From positions 32,464 through 96,463 of the forward strand of contig DAONSX010000003.1 in the NCBI GenBank assembly GCA_035411425.1: a stretch of DNA of 64,000 nt, given 5' to 3'. Within the stretch, counting starts at the first letter, position 1. Each line of letters begins with the position of its first letter. The DNA comes from TTA-H9 sp002071415 (GTDB lineage: Bacteria > Bacteroidota > Bacteroidia > Bacteroidales > TTA-H9). The notes under the pieces are model-generated. The model had not been told where the DNA came from and did not search any database. It saw only the letters and a list, made by a program, of their open reading frames with translations. The position numbers and the translations under genes are program-made. Of this stretch, positions 53,407-63,884 are shown one piece after another.

Positions 53407-56271
53407 TTAAGAAAAAACTTGTTTTAGATAAAAACCGGTGTAACTTTTGGGATTTTGAGCTACCTCTTCGGGTGTACCTTCGGCCACGATATATCCTCCT
53501 TGATCTCCTCCTTCAGGACCTAAATCGATAATATGGTCGGCTACTTTGATAACTTCCATGTTATGTTCGATCACGATAATGGTATTGCCTTTGTCGGCTA
53601 ATTTCTGAAGAACATCCAGTAAAACTCTTACATCTTCGAAATGAAGTCCTGTAGTAGGTTCATCGAGGATATAAAGGGTTTTCCCAGTATCGCGACGCGA
53701 AAGTTCGGAAGATAGCTTCACTCGTTGTGCTTCCCCACCCGAAAGAGTAGTCGACGACTGCCCAAGAGTAATATAACCCAGTCCCACTTGCTTCAATGTT
53801 TGTATTTTGCGAAGAATGGAAGGAACATTGGCAAAAAATTCAACGGCCTGATCGATCGTCATATTAAGGACATCGTTGATAGATTTTCCCTTGTATCTGA
53901 TTTCGAGGGTTTCGCGATTGTATCGTTTCCCTTGGCATACTTCACAGGGAATCGTAACATCAGGTAAAAAATTCATTTCTATAACTCTTACACCTGCACC
54001 ACCACAGGCTTCGCATCGTCCTCCCCTCACGTTGAACGAAAACCTTCCGGGCTTGTAACCTCTCACTTGTGATTCAGGCAAGCGTGCAAAAAGCTGGCGT
54101 ATCTCGTCAAAAACCTTGGTGTACGTGGCAGGATTGCTCCGGGGAGTTCGACCTATAGGTGATTGATCGATCTGAATGATCTTGTCGATGTTTTTCAAAC
54201 CTTCGAGACTATCGTATGGTAGAGGTTTTTGCTCGGAACGATAGAGAGCCTGACTGATAACCGGATAAAGAGTTTCTTCGATAAGGGTAGATTTTCCACT
54301 ACCCGAAACACCAGTAACGCAAATAAATTTTCCAAGAGGAATCTTCAAATTAATATTTTTCAGATTATTTCCTCTAGCGCCCTTAAGAATGAGGCTTTGC
54401 CCATTACCAAGCCGCCGCTTAGGGGGAACCTCTATTTTTTTCTTTCCACTGAGGTATTGGCAGGTAAGTGAATTACTTTGGAGCAATTGCTGTGGAGTAC
54501 CACTTGCCACCACCCATCCTCCCTTCTTTCCAGCTCCCGGACCGAGGTCTACCACATAATCGGCCGATACTATCATCTCCTTATCATGTTCGACTACAAT
54601 AATGGAATTGCCAATATCGCGCAAATTCTTCAAGGCTTTGATGAGGCGATGATTATCTCTCTGGTGCAAACCTATGCTAGGTTCGTCAAGTATGTATAAA
54701 ACACCCGTAAGCTGGCTTCCAATTTGAGTAGCCAGATGAATGCGCTGGCTTTCACCACCCGATAGACTATAGGCAGGTCTGTCGCAGGTAAGATAGCCTA
54801 AGCCAAGTTCCAGAAGAAACCACAACCGCGACCTTATCTCTCTTATAATTTCCTGACCTATGATGCGATCATTCCCCTGAAGCCTTTCGGGTAATTGTCC
54901 GAACCAATGATCCAGACTTCCGAGGTCCATCATGGCCAATTCGGCAATATTTTTACCATCTACCTTGAACCATAATGATTCCTTCTTCAATCGGCTTCCA
55001 TTGCACACCGGGCAGGTCACCTTATTCAGGAATTCTCCTACCCACTTACGAATCGAGGCAGTTTCCGATTCCTGATACTGTCGAATAATAAAATCGACTA
55101 TACCATCGAACTCAAGGGTATAAGTCTGTATAACTCCACTATCGTATTCCTTTCTGACCTTGAAGCCTCCGTCGACTCCATAGAGGATAGCATTTAAAGC
55201 CTGTTCAGAAAGGTCTTTGATAGGAGTATCGAGATGAAAACCATAGATCTGGCCAATTCCTTCTATCTGCCTGAAAATCCAATTATCTCTATATTCGGCC
55301 AGTGGGGCTATTCCACCCTGACGTGTGGTTTTATTCTTGTCGGGGAAAATCTTTTCCAGATCGATCTCGCTGATACGGCCAAGCCCGCTACACTTTGGGC
55401 ATGCTCCATAAATAGAATTAAACGAGAAAGAATTCGGTTCGGGGTCTTCGTAAGCAATTCCAGTGGTCGGACACATCAGATTGCGGCTGAGATAGCGCAT
55501 ACTACCATCAGATTCATTGAAAACGATAAGGGTTCCCTTGCCTTGTTTCAATGCAGTTTGAACTGAGGAGGTCAGACGTTCTTCCGAGCTTCCACCAATT
55601 TTTATCCTATCGATGATGAGCTCGATATCATGCGTTTTGTAACGGTCTAACTGACGAATTTCCGATAAAGATTTTATATCGCCATCTACCCTAATTCTCG
55701 AATATCCCTGTTTGCGTAACGAATCGATGAGTTCGCGGTAATGACCCTTACGCCCTCTAACTAAGGGAGCAAGAATATCTACCTTGCAATCTTCAAACTC
55801 TTTCCGAATAATTTCTATAAGGTTGCTTTCGCTGTATTTGACCATGAGTTCGCCCGTCATATAGGAATAAGCCTTTGCAATGCGAGCAAATAACAGACGC
55901 ATGAAATCATAAACCTCGGTAATGGTTCCGACGGTAGAGCGTGGATTAGAACCCGAACTCTTCTGTTCGATCGAAATCACCGGACTTAAGCCCACAATCT
56001 TATCCACGTCGGGGCGTTCGAGATTGCCAATGAATTGACGGGCGTAAGCCGAAAATGTCTCGAGGTATCTTCTTTGCCCTTCTGCATAGATGGTATCAAA
56101 AGCAAGAGAAGATTTTCCACTGCCGCTCAAACCGGTAATCACCACAAATTTATCTCGGGGAATAATAACGTCGATATTACGCAAATTATGCACACGGGCA
56201 CCATAAACCTCCAGATTGTCCTCTTTCTGCAGTAATATGTCTTTCGGTATACCTTCTTCAATCCTTGTCAT
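53407..56271 (-). CDS. uvrA: UvrA, excinuclease ABC subunit A
   Basis: Damage-recognition ATPase of nucleotide excision repair. The 954 residues contain two ABC modules: Walker A VITGLSGSGKSSLAFDTIYA near the start and CVTGVSGSGKSTLIEETLYP at about 645, each with a signature motif (YSLSGGESQRIHLATQIGSQ; TLSGGEAQRVKLSSEL). Zinc modules are visible: CPVCNGSRLKKESL in the first half and CEACGGAGV with CEVCQGKRYN in the second. Length and layout are normal. The start overlaps the end of the lytic transglycosylase gene by 14 nt. Confidence 0.97.
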   Translation of the reverse strand: MTRIEEGIPKDILLQKEDNLEVYGARVHNLRNIDVIIPRDKFVVITGLSGSGKSSLAFDTIYAEGQRRYLETFSAYARQFIGNLERPDVDKIVGLSPVISIEQKSSGSNPRSTVGTITEVYDFMRLLFARIAKAYSYMTGELMVKYSESNLIEIIRKEFEDCKVDILAPLVRGRKGHYRELIDSLRKQGYSRIRVDGDIKSLSEIRQLDRYKTHDIELIIDRIKIGGSSEERLTSSVQTALKQGKGTLIVFNESDGSMRYLSRNLMCPTTGIAYEDPEPNSFSFNSIYGACPKCSGLGRISEIDLEKIFPDKNKTTRQGGIAPLAEYRDNWIFRQIEGIGQIYGFHLDTPIKDLSEQALNAILYGVDGGFKVRKEYDSGVIQTYTLEFDGIVDFIIRQYQESETASIRKWVGEFLNKVTCPVCNGSRLKKESLWFKVDGKNIAELAMMDLGSLDHWFGQLPERLQGNDRIIGQEIIREIRSRLWFLLELGLGYLTCDRPAYSLSGGESQRIHLATQIGSQLTGVLYILDEPSIGLHQRDNHRLIKALKNLRDIGNSIIVVEHDKEMIVSADYVVDLGPGAGKKGGWVVASGTPQQLLQSNSLTCQYLSGKKKIEVPPKRRLGNGQSLILKGARGNNLKNINLKIPLGKFICVTGVSGSGKSTLIEETLYPVISQALYRSEQKPLPYDSLEGLKNIDKIIQIDQSPIGRTPRSNPATYTKVFDEIRQLFARLPESQVRGYKPGRFSFNVRGGRCEACGGAGVRVIEMNFLPDVTIPCEVCQGKRYNRETLEIRYKGKSINDVLNMTIDQAVEFFANVPSILRKIQTLKQVGLGYITLGQSSTTLSGGEAQRVKLSSELSRRDTGKTLYILDEPTTGLHFEDVRVLLDVLQKLADKGNTIIVIEHNMEVIKVADHIIDLGPEGGDQGGYIVAEGTPEEVAQNPKSYTGFYLKQVFS

Positions 56272-57289
56272 AACTATTATCGGGGACAGATGCTTCTTTA
56301 TTGACCTCTTCCCTGATCATTTCATCGTAATTTTTATAATTCCCTGTAGGAATCTTAATTCTATATCTCTTATTCGGTGAAACAATCAAACTGGTGTCTG
56401 ATATCCATGGATTCAATTCACGCAAAATGCGATAATTAATGCCTTGTTTTTGAGCAAATTCAATAAGATTGGAGATATCTTCCTTTACTACAATTTCTTT
56501 GCTTGGAATTGGCGGATAAAGGTTTTCCTTCTTAAAATAATAACCATACCGCTCGGGATGTTCAAAAATAAGCTTAAAAGCCAGAATCCGAAAAATATAC
56601 CTCGAAGTTTCCTGATTCATATACATTTCGTAATAATTCGTAGTTTTCTGCGACTGTACAATACGGTCGAAACGCCCCATGCCTCCATTGAAGGCAGCCG
56701 CAGCTAAAGTCCATGTTCCATATTTTTCGTAGGCCTTTTTTAAAAACTTGCACATGGCTTCGGTAGATTTCTCCAGATTATATCTTTCATCTACGTACTG
56801 GTTGACTTCAAGGCCATATTCCTGAGCAGTGGATTTTATGAATTGCCAATAGCCAGCAGCACCAGCTATCGAAATATTATGAAGAAAACCACTCTCCGCC
56901 AGTATCATGTATTTGAAGTCTTCAGGAATATCGTTCTTCTTTAGAATAGGTTCGATTACAGGGAAATAACGATGGGCTCTTTTAAACAACAATAATGACT
57001 GCGAATGCCAGTATGTATTCACCGTGAGCTCTCTGTCGAGGCTTTCTCTAACATAGAACAAATTCAGAGGAACTTCTTCCCCAGCAAATGAAAGTTTTTT
57101 CGGAATTGGGACAGGTACGACTTTCATGTCACCTTGTTTTACAAAATCATCCCCAATGATCTCATCGATTAGAGGCTTTTCTATATGGGCATGTATGATA
57201 AATCCTATTATCACGATCAAACCTATAACCACAAGCCATTTTAAAGGCGATTTCCTATCAAAAGAATCAAGTATCTTATTCATTATCAA
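56258..57289 (-). CDS. Membrane-anchored lytic transglycosylase (MltD-like)
   Basis: Cuts peptidoglycan glycan strands in the periplasm. The 343 residues have one N-terminal membrane anchor (about 17-34, LKWLVVIGLIVIIGFII), an SLT domain at about 105-235 with the catalytic Glu132 in MILAESGF and the conserved GAAGYWQFIKSTAQEYGL and AAAAFNGGMGRFDR, and a C-terminal LysM-like part (ISNLIEFAQKQGINYRILRE). Starts at the tandem ATGs MIM. First gene of the operon with uvrA, nucleoside kinase and the retropepsin gene. Confidence 0.9.
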   Translation of the reverse strand: MIMNKILDSFDRKSPLKWLVVIGLIVIIGFIIHAHIEKPLIDEIIGDDFVKQGDMKVVPVPIPKKLSFAGEEVPLNLFYVRESLDRELTVNTYWHSQSLLLFKRAHRYFPVIEPILKKNDIPEDFKYMILAESGFLHNISIAGAAGYWQFIKSTAQEYGLEVNQYVDERYNLEKSTEAMCKFLKKAYEKYGTWTLAAAAFNGGMGRFDRIVQSQKTTNYYEMYMNQETSRYIFRILAFKLIFEHPERYGYYFKKENLYPPIPSKEIVVKEDISNLIEFAQKQGINYRILRELNPWISDTSLIVSPNKRYRIKIPTGNYKNYDEMIREEVNKEASVPDNSYDKD

Positions 57290-57619
57290 GAATCAAAGTA
57301 AACCAAAATTGTTTTTACGAAAGCTTGCAAAGTTATACAATATCTCCTTTTATGATAAGTAACCAAGTTATCTCCCATTTCAGGAGTTCATTATGAATAC
57401 TAAAACCAGTGATGAAAGCAGGTTACAAAACTCAAATTTCAGGCCAGAGTTTACCGCATGCCGAAATGGCTTTGAATTCAAAGCTCAAATATGAACCTGC
57501 GCTGATGAACAGATCATTCACCGAATAAAGAGCTGAGCATCTTTTTCCATAATTTTTAGGACTTTTCTCTTTTGCACTTCAGTTGAAAGCACAACAAGAA
57601 AACAAATTGCTAAACTGAT
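57290..57619. other. Intergenic region, no gene seen
   Basis: Between two minus-strand genes. Only tiny ORFs (the longest plus-strand one, starting at 57393, has 33 codons) and no clear terminator or -7 box were found. Confidence 0.4.
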
Positions 57620-59959
57620 TTATTTCTTATTCAGTTCCTCTTTCAGAAATTTCACCTTTGCCTCGATAAGTTTGATTTCCTGTTTGGTTTTATGAATTTT
57701 GCGTTCGAATTCCTGACGGAGGATATCGGCATTTTTCGAACTCGCCAAAAAGCCCAGATTGTTTTCCCAGAGGGTAACATCTTCGGTCATTTTTGCTGCT
57801 TTGTTTTGCAGGAAGTTAATTTCTCTGATGATGGTTTTATGTCCATCGGGCAAGTCTTTAATCTGTTCGAATCGCAGTTTGTACGACATGGCATCTACCT
57901 CGATGGGGCTGATATTGAGGCGGTCGAGTTGTTTATCGATTGCTTTTCTGAAGCTATTTTGCAGGCGTTCTTTTTCATTCAGGGGTACATATCCTATCTC
58001 GACCCATTTACGTTGAAATTCTTTGATTACCCGTAAATTTTCGGCTTTATCGTCGGTATAAGGATATTCTTCCACCTGTTTGATGAGTTCTTCTTTCAGA
58101 CGAAGGTTTTCTTTTTCATTTTGATGAATGTTGGAAAAATATTCTTCCTTAGCCTTAAAGAATTGGTCGCAGGCGGTACGGAAGCGTTTCCAGATTTTTT
58201 CAGATTGCTTGCGAGGAACCGGTCCAACCTTTTTCCACTCTTTCTGCAGATTGATCATTTCCTTGGTCGTATTTTTCCAATCGGTGCTATCCCTTAAAGC
58301 CTCTGCTTGAACACATAAATCGAGCTTCAGGTTGTAATTGTGCAATTGTTGTTCTTTTATCTTGCTAAAGAACTCACTTTTTTGTTTATAAAACTGGTCG
58401 AGAAGCTCTTTGAACTGGTTCCAGATTTGATCGTTCACTTTTCGAGGTGCAGGGCCAACGCTACGCCATATCTTGAATAATTCATCGATGGCACGTGTAT
58501 TTTCCTGCCATTGACGGATAGTCTCCGCAGGTGTTTCGATAATCTCCCTGGCTTTTTCGATCAAGGCCTGTTTCGATTCATAGTTATTGCGAAGTTCATC
58601 CTGTAGTTTATCGTAATATTCTCTTCGTCGGGCATTGATTTTTTCGGTAGCTGCCTTGAATCTTTCCCATATCTCATCTCTTTTTTCACTTGGAACAGGG
58701 CCAATCTCACGCCACTGCTCGTGATATTTCTGAAGCTCCTTGAACGACTTCATTACATTAGGCTCCAGTAAAAGCTCTTCCGCCTTTTCGCAAAGTTCTA
58801 TCTTGCTTTCCAAATTCTTCTTAAGATCAAGGTCTTTTAATTCTTTGTTGATTTTTACCTTGTCGAAAAATTTCTCAACTAAAAAATGATAATTCTGCCA
58901 AAGGGTATTAACTTCCGACTTGGGAACCATTCCTATTTGACGCCATTTTTCCTGAAGATTTCTGAATTCATCATAAGTCTTCTTCAGTGTTTCTTCAGAA
59001 TTAATCAAAGCCCTCAATTCATCCAGAATGGCCAGTTTGGCTTCCAAATTCTGCTGCTTCTGCCTTTCCAGCTCCTCCGCAAACTGAAGCTTCTTTTCCT
59101 TGTAAATATCGAAAACGGCATCAAATTGATGTTCAATATCATCGGGCTGATATTGAAATTCATCTTCTCTCCCTCCTGAAGCTATATATGATTCTAATTC
59201 CTGCTTCTGACGTTCCTTTGTTTTACGTATGAAAGTAACCTTAATAAGCCCTACCTGGGTCTTGATACCATTAATATCATCACTATCTACAAGCGATTTG
59301 AGCACTTCCACAAGTTTTTCTCTCGAAAGCAGATCATAATCAACTCCCTGAAAATCTATTTCTTTCAAAAATTCAGATTCCATATCGGGATGCTCTTCTT
59401 CTACCATTGAGCTTTCTGTAACTCTCTGATTTTCTTCTACAATTTGAGAATGAATTTCAACAGATTGAACATCCTGAGCCTCTTCTTCGACCAGCTCCAT
59501 CTTAACCGGGTCATTATCCACAGCGTTTGCCGAATCATTAGTTTGATGCTCACTTACAGTTTCGACCTGTGGAGCATCCGAAATACACTTTTCAGCTACT
59601 TCCTCTTCAGGAGCTGATCCACTGCCTTCCACCTGCATCGACTCTATTTCGACATTCTGGCCATTATCTTGAACTTCGGTAGTGGTTTCATCTATTTTTG
59701 CAGCAATATGGATTTCAGCAGCCGGTTGAATCGTTTCTAATGATAAATTCACCTCTGAAGATAGTGGAAGTTCTGTTTCATTCGAGTTTTGCTCGACAGA
59801 AAATTCAGTCGGTTGATGGGGTGTATGTTCCAGAATCTGGGGAGATTCATCGTTCGGTAGTATATTATTAGAAGATGGCGATTCACTTAATTCAACAGGA
59901 GTCTCCTCGGTGAGGTCGGTTGCATTTGAGAGTTCTGACTTGAGATTTGCGTTTTCCAT
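57620..59959 (-). CDS. DUF349 repeat protein
   Basis: A 779-residue, highly charged helical protein. The first 215 residues are acidic and low-complexity (Glu/Ser/Val-rich, no signal peptide). The rest holds DUF349 repeats of about 70 residues, each with the family core W-x-x-IGPVP (EKWRQIGMVPKSEVNTLWQN, EQWREIGPVPSEKRDEIWER, KIWRSVGPAPRKVNDQIWNQ, KEWKKVGPVPRKQSEKIWKR, RKWVEIGYVPLNEKERLQNS). Five such units are visible. It ends with a coiled coil. DUF349 proteins are known in Bacteroidetes and Actinobacteria; the role is not established. Confidence 0.92.
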   Translation of the reverse strand: MENANLKSELSNATDLTEETPVELSESPSSNNILPNDESPQILEHTPHQPTEFSVEQNSNETELPLSSEVNLSLETIQPAAEIHIAAKIDETTTEVQDNGQNVEIESMQVEGSGSAPEEEVAEKCISDAPQVETVSEHQTNDSANAVDNDPVKMELVEEEAQDVQSVEIHSQIVEENQRVTESSMVEEEHPDMESEFLKEIDFQGVDYDLLSREKLVEVLKSLVDSDDINGIKTQVGLIKVTFIRKTKERQKQELESYIASGGREDEFQYQPDDIEHQFDAVFDIYKEKKLQFAEELERQKQQNLEAKLAILDELRALINSEETLKKTYDEFRNLQEKWRQIGMVPKSEVNTLWQNYHFLVEKFFDKVKINKELKDLDLKKNLESKIELCEKAEELLLEPNVMKSFKELQKYHEQWREIGPVPSEKRDEIWERFKAATEKINARRREYYDKLQDELRNNYESKQALIEKAREIIETPAETIRQWQENTRAIDELFKIWRSVGPAPRKVNDQIWNQFKELLDQFYKQKSEFFSKIKEQQLHNYNLKLDLCVQAEALRDSTDWKNTTKEMINLQKEWKKVGPVPRKQSEKIWKRFRTACDQFFKAKEEYFSNIHQNEKENLRLKEELIKQVEEYPYTDDKAENLRVIKEFQRKWVEIGYVPLNEKERLQNSFRKAIDKQLDRLNISPIEVDAMSYKLRFEQIKDLPDGHKTIIREINFLQNKAAKMTEDVTLWENNLGFLASSKNADILRQEFERKIHKTKQEIKLIEAKVKFLKEELNKK

Positions 59960-60726
59960 AGTGAATAGAATAAGGAAGTGATTACTAAATAATTTCGAAG
60001 ATAGGATACCGCAGGCGCGGTGGGATGTTTAAACTGACGGTATGATAATTAGTAGGGTTTGCATTTTACGAATATGGGCTGCAAACTTACATAAAAAAAA
60101 TAATTTTCATACGCCGCACAACAAAAATCAAGGCCATGATTGTTCTATAAGTAATAAATGAATATCATTTAAAGAAAAACATTCCTTCTATTACCTCAAT
60201 AAAGGTAGAATAAGGAATGTGTCGGATGGTTTGTAAAGTCTTTAAATTTGTGGTGGATCAATATCCCGTTTTCGCAAATTGACTATAGCAAACTCTCCGA
60301 ATTGAACCCCGTGAAGAAACTTTGAGTTCGAAGAGGAAATTAATATTTTTAATGCGAAAGTCTTATCTCTTCCGCTATGTTGTACTTTGTTCTAAATATT
60401 TAATAAATGTCTATTATAAGCCCCTTCAGAAAAAAACTTTAGGAAATTTATAGAGAAAATAAAAGAAAATATCTTATAAGTAATCCTGTTGGTCAAAAAA
60501 ACGAAACATTAACCTCGGCTCATGAACCCAGAAGTCGAAGATGAATATAAAAAACCATAACGATTGACATAAATGGGTAAAATCAACTAACTTTAGGGAT
60601 AGTTTTTAAAAACCCATCCTTGCAATTTTCAATCCATTTCAATTAAAATTGTCGATGAACAAAAGCACGATAAGCTCGCTTCAACTTTGAGGAGCGAGAT
60701 CAATCGATACCTTCGTTTTCTTTGCT
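59960..60726. other. Long intergenic region with two hairpins
   Basis: No ORF that I can support. It holds a small hairpin ACCGC-AGGC-GCGGT (60008-60021), the terminator at 60170-60219, and an inverted repeat CTCGCT ... AGCGAG near 60674-60699. The terminator is about 510 nt behind the ATPase stop, so a long 3' leader or a small RNA gene may occupy the space between; nothing proves either. Confidence 0.45.
60170..60219 (-). terminator. Terminator of the MarR-ATPase unit
   Basis: On the minus strand CATTCCTT and AAGGAATG (8 bp) enclose an inner 5-bp stem TACCT/AGGTA with a bubble between, and are followed by GTTTTTCTTT. On the plus strand the arms are 60180-60187 and 60212-60219. Confidence 0.6.
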
Positions 60727-63270
60727 TTATATTTTCTCCTTCTTCAATTGTTTATAGATTTCGAACCAAATAATGCTCGAAATTCCGGCCAAAGCGCAAA
60801 TAAAAATTTCGAACCAGCCAATTTCCTCGAAGAGGAATAAATCTTGTAAAGCAGGAATTTTCAATACAAGAAGTAAGAAAAAGATGGCACCACCTACGAT
60901 CCACTTTACGGTTGGATTGGGTGTTGAAATTATTTTGATTATGGAGGAAGACCACGAACGATTGCAAAGAATAACAGAAACATTCGAAACGATGAGTGTT
61001 ACAAAGGTGAAGGTTCTTACAGCATTTTCCGAATACCCCATCCTTAGGCCTATAAAATACACCAGCAGGCTCATAAGGAGCAATCCAATACCTTGAGCGC
61101 AACTCATCAATATTTTTTTTGTATCGAAAAAGGGTTCATCCAATGGTCGGGGAGGACGCGTCATTACATTTTTTTCCTCTTTTTCGGCTTCAAAAATGAT
61201 GGAACAGGCAGGGTCGATGATCAATTCCATAAAAACAATATGAACAGGCCAAAGAATAAGAGGCAAATTGGCAAATAGCACTGGGATAAGCGACAAACCC
61301 GCAATGGGTACATGAATGGCGAAAATATAGGCAAGCGCTTTTTGCAGATTATCGGAAATTCTCCGTCCCATCCTTATGGCTTCCACAATAGAGGCAAAGT
61401 TATCGTCGAGCAAAACCAAAGAAGAGGCTTCACGAGCCACATCTGTACCTTTTTCACCCATTGCAATCCCAATATTTGCGGCTTTCAAAGCTGGTGCATC
61501 ATTTACCCCATCACCCGTCATGGCCACTATCTCCTGATTCCTCTTCAGAGCATTTACAATCTTTAATTTTTGTTCGGGCACAACACGCGCAAATATGTTA
61601 ACCTTCCTAATTTTTTCACTGAGTTCTTCTTCTGTCAGCTCTTCAATATCCTGGCCAGTCAGATAAAGTTCAGGATCCTTTATTCCAATTTCCTTTCCTA
61701 TATTGACAGCCGTAACAGGATAGTCTCCAGTAATCATGATGATTCTTATTCCAGCCTTGTAACATTGGGCTATGGCTTGAGGAATATTCTCACGAATAGG
61801 GTCCATCAAACCAATCAAACCTAAAAATTCGAAATCGAAATCATGTTGTTGAGGAGGCAGATTTTCGTGAGCGATTCTCGAGCGAGCCACGCCAATCACA
61901 CGCAGTCCCTTCGATGCCATTTTTTCGATGGCTTTTTGGTGTTTCCTTATTTCATCACCCGACAAATGGCATAAATCAAAAATAGCTTCGGGAGCACCCT
62001 TGGTGGCAATAACTTTTTCCATGGTTTGGTTATTAGAAAAAACCCTCGACATGGCCAACATCTCCTCCGACAAGGGATATTCCTTCTCCATCATCCAGTC
62101 GTGATGGATGTGCTCCGAATTTTGTAAATATTTTTCCCCTACCCTCAGAATGGCTTTTTCCATTGGATCGAAAGGATTCGTTTGGCTGGCCAGAATTCCA
62201 TATTCTATTATCTGGTGAAACTCTTCCGTAAAATTCCCGTCGGTAGTTAAAACAGCAAATTCTTTCCCATTATAAAGCTGGGCAATGGCCATTTTATTCT
62301 GAGTGAGAGTACCAGTTTTGTCAGTACAAAGCACGGTAATGGAGCCTAAAGTCTCGATGGCAGCCGGCTGCCGAGTCAACACATTTTTTTTAGAGATTCG
62401 CCAAGCTCCCAACGCCAGAAAAACCGTCAATACAACGGGAAATTCCTCAGGCAGCATAGCCATGGCAAGTGTAATACCCGCCAAAAAACCTTTCAGCAAA
62501 TTGCCCCTTGTGAGGGTATAAATGACTATCACCATTACACACAGAATAGCCCCCATCCAGGTAAGCCGTTTTACCAGCATTCCCATTTCCCTTTTCAATT
62601 GTGTGGGCTCTTCTTTCACCGACTCCAGCGCCTTGCCAATTTTACCGATCTCTGTGTGTATTCCAGTAGCCAAAACTTTAACGATGGCATTCCCTCCAAC
62701 TATCATCGAACCAGAATAAACCAGGGGAACATCATCGCCTCCAGGGCTAAAGGTCACATCATCTTCGCTCCATTCTCTCTTCCTCACGGGAATAGATTCA
62801 CCCGTTAGCATCGACTCATCGGCCGATAGATTCACACAGCTCAAAACGATAGCATCGGCCGGAACACGATCGCCTTCCTGTAAAACTACAATATCATCCT
62901 TCACTACTTCGCGCCCGGGAATCCTTATGGTTTCACCTTCACGTATTACCAATGCTCGTGGACTTGCCATATTTCTCAATGCATCGAGTGCTCTCTCCGT
63001 CTTCTTTTCCTGATAAAATTCTATCCCCATGATGACAAAGACAAAACTCAGCAGCATCAGGCCTTCCTGAAGATCCCCCAATATCAGATACAAGCTACCA
63101 CACACGACCAGTAGAATAAACATAGGCTCTTTGAGTACTCCCAGCGCAATCTGAAATAAATTCCTCGGCCTTGATGATGGCAGCTCATTGTACCCTTCCA
63201 TGGCAAGCCTCCGCTCTACCTCTTCATGAGTTAAACCCCTTACTGTATATTCTTGAAGATTCGTTATCAT
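60727..63270 (-). CDS. Cation-transporting P-type ATPase (P2-like)
   Basis: ATP-driven cation pump, 847 residues, ten membrane segments expected. In order: N-terminal cation ATPase domain (YTVRGLTHEEVERRLAMEGY), actuator loop with LTGESIPV, M4 motif with MLPEEFPVVLTVF, phosphorylation site CTDKTGTLTQNK, nucleotide-binding domain (IATKGAPEAIFDLC), hinge MTGDGVNDAPALKAANIGIA, and M6 with FMELIIDPACSI. PEEFP in M4 instead of PEGLP of Ca2+-ATPases is shared by a bacterial subgroup whose ion has not been fixed from sequence; Ca2+ is the default annotation. It lies behind a MarR gene in the same direction. Confidence 0.9.
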   Translation of the reverse strand: MITNLQEYTVRGLTHEEVERRLAMEGYNELPSSRPRNLFQIALGVLKEPMFILLVVCGSLYLILGDLQEGLMLLSFVFVIMGIEFYQEKKTERALDALRNMASPRALVIREGETIRIPGREVVKDDIVVLQEGDRVPADAIVLSCVNLSADESMLTGESIPVRKREWSEDDVTFSPGGDDVPLVYSGSMIVGGNAIVKVLATGIHTEIGKIGKALESVKEEPTQLKREMGMLVKRLTWMGAILCVMVIVIYTLTRGNLLKGFLAGITLAMAMLPEEFPVVLTVFLALGAWRISKKNVLTRQPAAIETLGSITVLCTDKTGTLTQNKMAIAQLYNGKEFAVLTTDGNFTEEFHQIIEYGILASQTNPFDPMEKAILRVGEKYLQNSEHIHHDWMMEKEYPLSEEMLAMSRVFSNNQTMEKVIATKGAPEAIFDLCHLSGDEIRKHQKAIEKMASKGLRVIGVARSRIAHENLPPQQHDFDFEFLGLIGLMDPIRENIPQAIAQCYKAGIRIIMITGDYPVTAVNIGKEIGIKDPELYLTGQDIEELTEEELSEKIRKVNIFARVVPEQKLKIVNALKRNQEIVAMTGDGVNDAPALKAANIGIAMGEKGTDVAREASSLVLLDDNFASIVEAIRMGRRISDNLQKALAYIFAIHVPIAGLSLIPVLFANLPLILWPVHIVFMELIIDPACSIIFEAEKEEKNVMTRPPRPLDEPFFDTKKILMSCAQGIGLLLMSLLVYFIGLRMGYSENAVRTFTFVTLIVSNVSVILCNRSWSSSIIKIISTPNPTVKWIVGGAIFFLLLVLKIPALQDLFLFEEIGWFEIFICALAGISSIIWFEIYKQLKKEKI

Positions 63271-63443
63271 TTTCTTTTTTATCTTGTTAGGATTTGCTAA
63301 CTATTTTTTCGAAACCAATGAAACCATCTTATATCTCATTTATTCATTCTAAAAAGCAATCAAAATGAAAAATCCCAATTAACAATTTTCCTTCCAGATG
63401 ATTTGTATACTCTTGTAGTCTCAGCCTTATCAAGGATTTCGTT

Positions 63444-63857
63444 TCATTCTCTCAAAACCTTCGTCAAAAGCTCTTCCAGTTTCCCAATTTCCTCCTCTGT
63501 GAGTTTATGCTCAAATAATTCAGCTATGTTTCTGTGAGCCTTGTCGTGCATTTGTTGAATCAATTTTCCTTTTTCGGTGAGATGCAAATGTGTGCTACGC
63601 CTGTCGGCATCAGACCTTACCTTATAAATGCAACTCTTTTCGATGAGCTTATCCACTACAGCTTTCACACTGGGTTTCGATAGGTTCAACTGGGCAGCAA
63701 GTTCAGTAATATTGGGATTATGCATAAAGTTGATCATCTCCAGATAATGCATCTGCGTTATGGTGAGATGAAGTTTGTGATAATCTTCGCGTGCCTTTTC
63801 CTCGGCTTCTCCAATCAAATGTGATAATTGCGATATGATTTCGATGAACTCTTCCAT
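63444..63857 (-). CDS. MarR-family transcriptional regulator
   Basis: Dimeric winged-helix regulator of 137 residues. The DNA-binding part is ITQMHYLEMINFMHNPNITE, ELAAQLNLSKPSVKAVVDKL (recognition helix) and VRSDADRRSTHLHLTEKGKL (the wing, with the DxRxxxLxLT motif). Family members usually repress their own gene and a neighbour. The next gene in the same direction, the P-type ATPase, starts 173 nt after its stop and is the likely co-regulated gene; this is inference. Confidence 0.92.
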   Translation of the reverse strand: MEEFIEIISQLSHLIGEAEEKAREDYHKLHLTITQMHYLEMINFMHNPNITELAAQLNLSKPSVKAVVDKLIEKSCIYKVRSDADRRSTHLHLTEKGKLIQQMHDKAHRNIAELFEHKLTEEEIGKLEELLTKVLRE

Positions 63858-63861
63858 GCAA

Positions 63862-63884
63862 CAAAAATAGTTAGTTTTTACTAA
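63862..63884 (-). promoter_or_regulatory. Candidate MarR operator overlapping the promoter
   Basis: The inverted repeat TTAGT-TTTT-ACTAA (63871-63884) sits beside a minus-strand -7 box TATTTTTG (63862-63869), 5 nt from the ATG. A second perfect palindrome TTTCAATTGAAA lies at 63903-63914. Binding there would shut the promoter, as expected for self-repression. Confidence 0.5.

Noticed and set aside
57692..58036. Long plus-strand ORFs opposite the DUF349 gene (also 58886-59179)
   Set aside because: They lie fully inside a well-supported repeat gene on the other strand, with no family resemblance and odd amino acid content.
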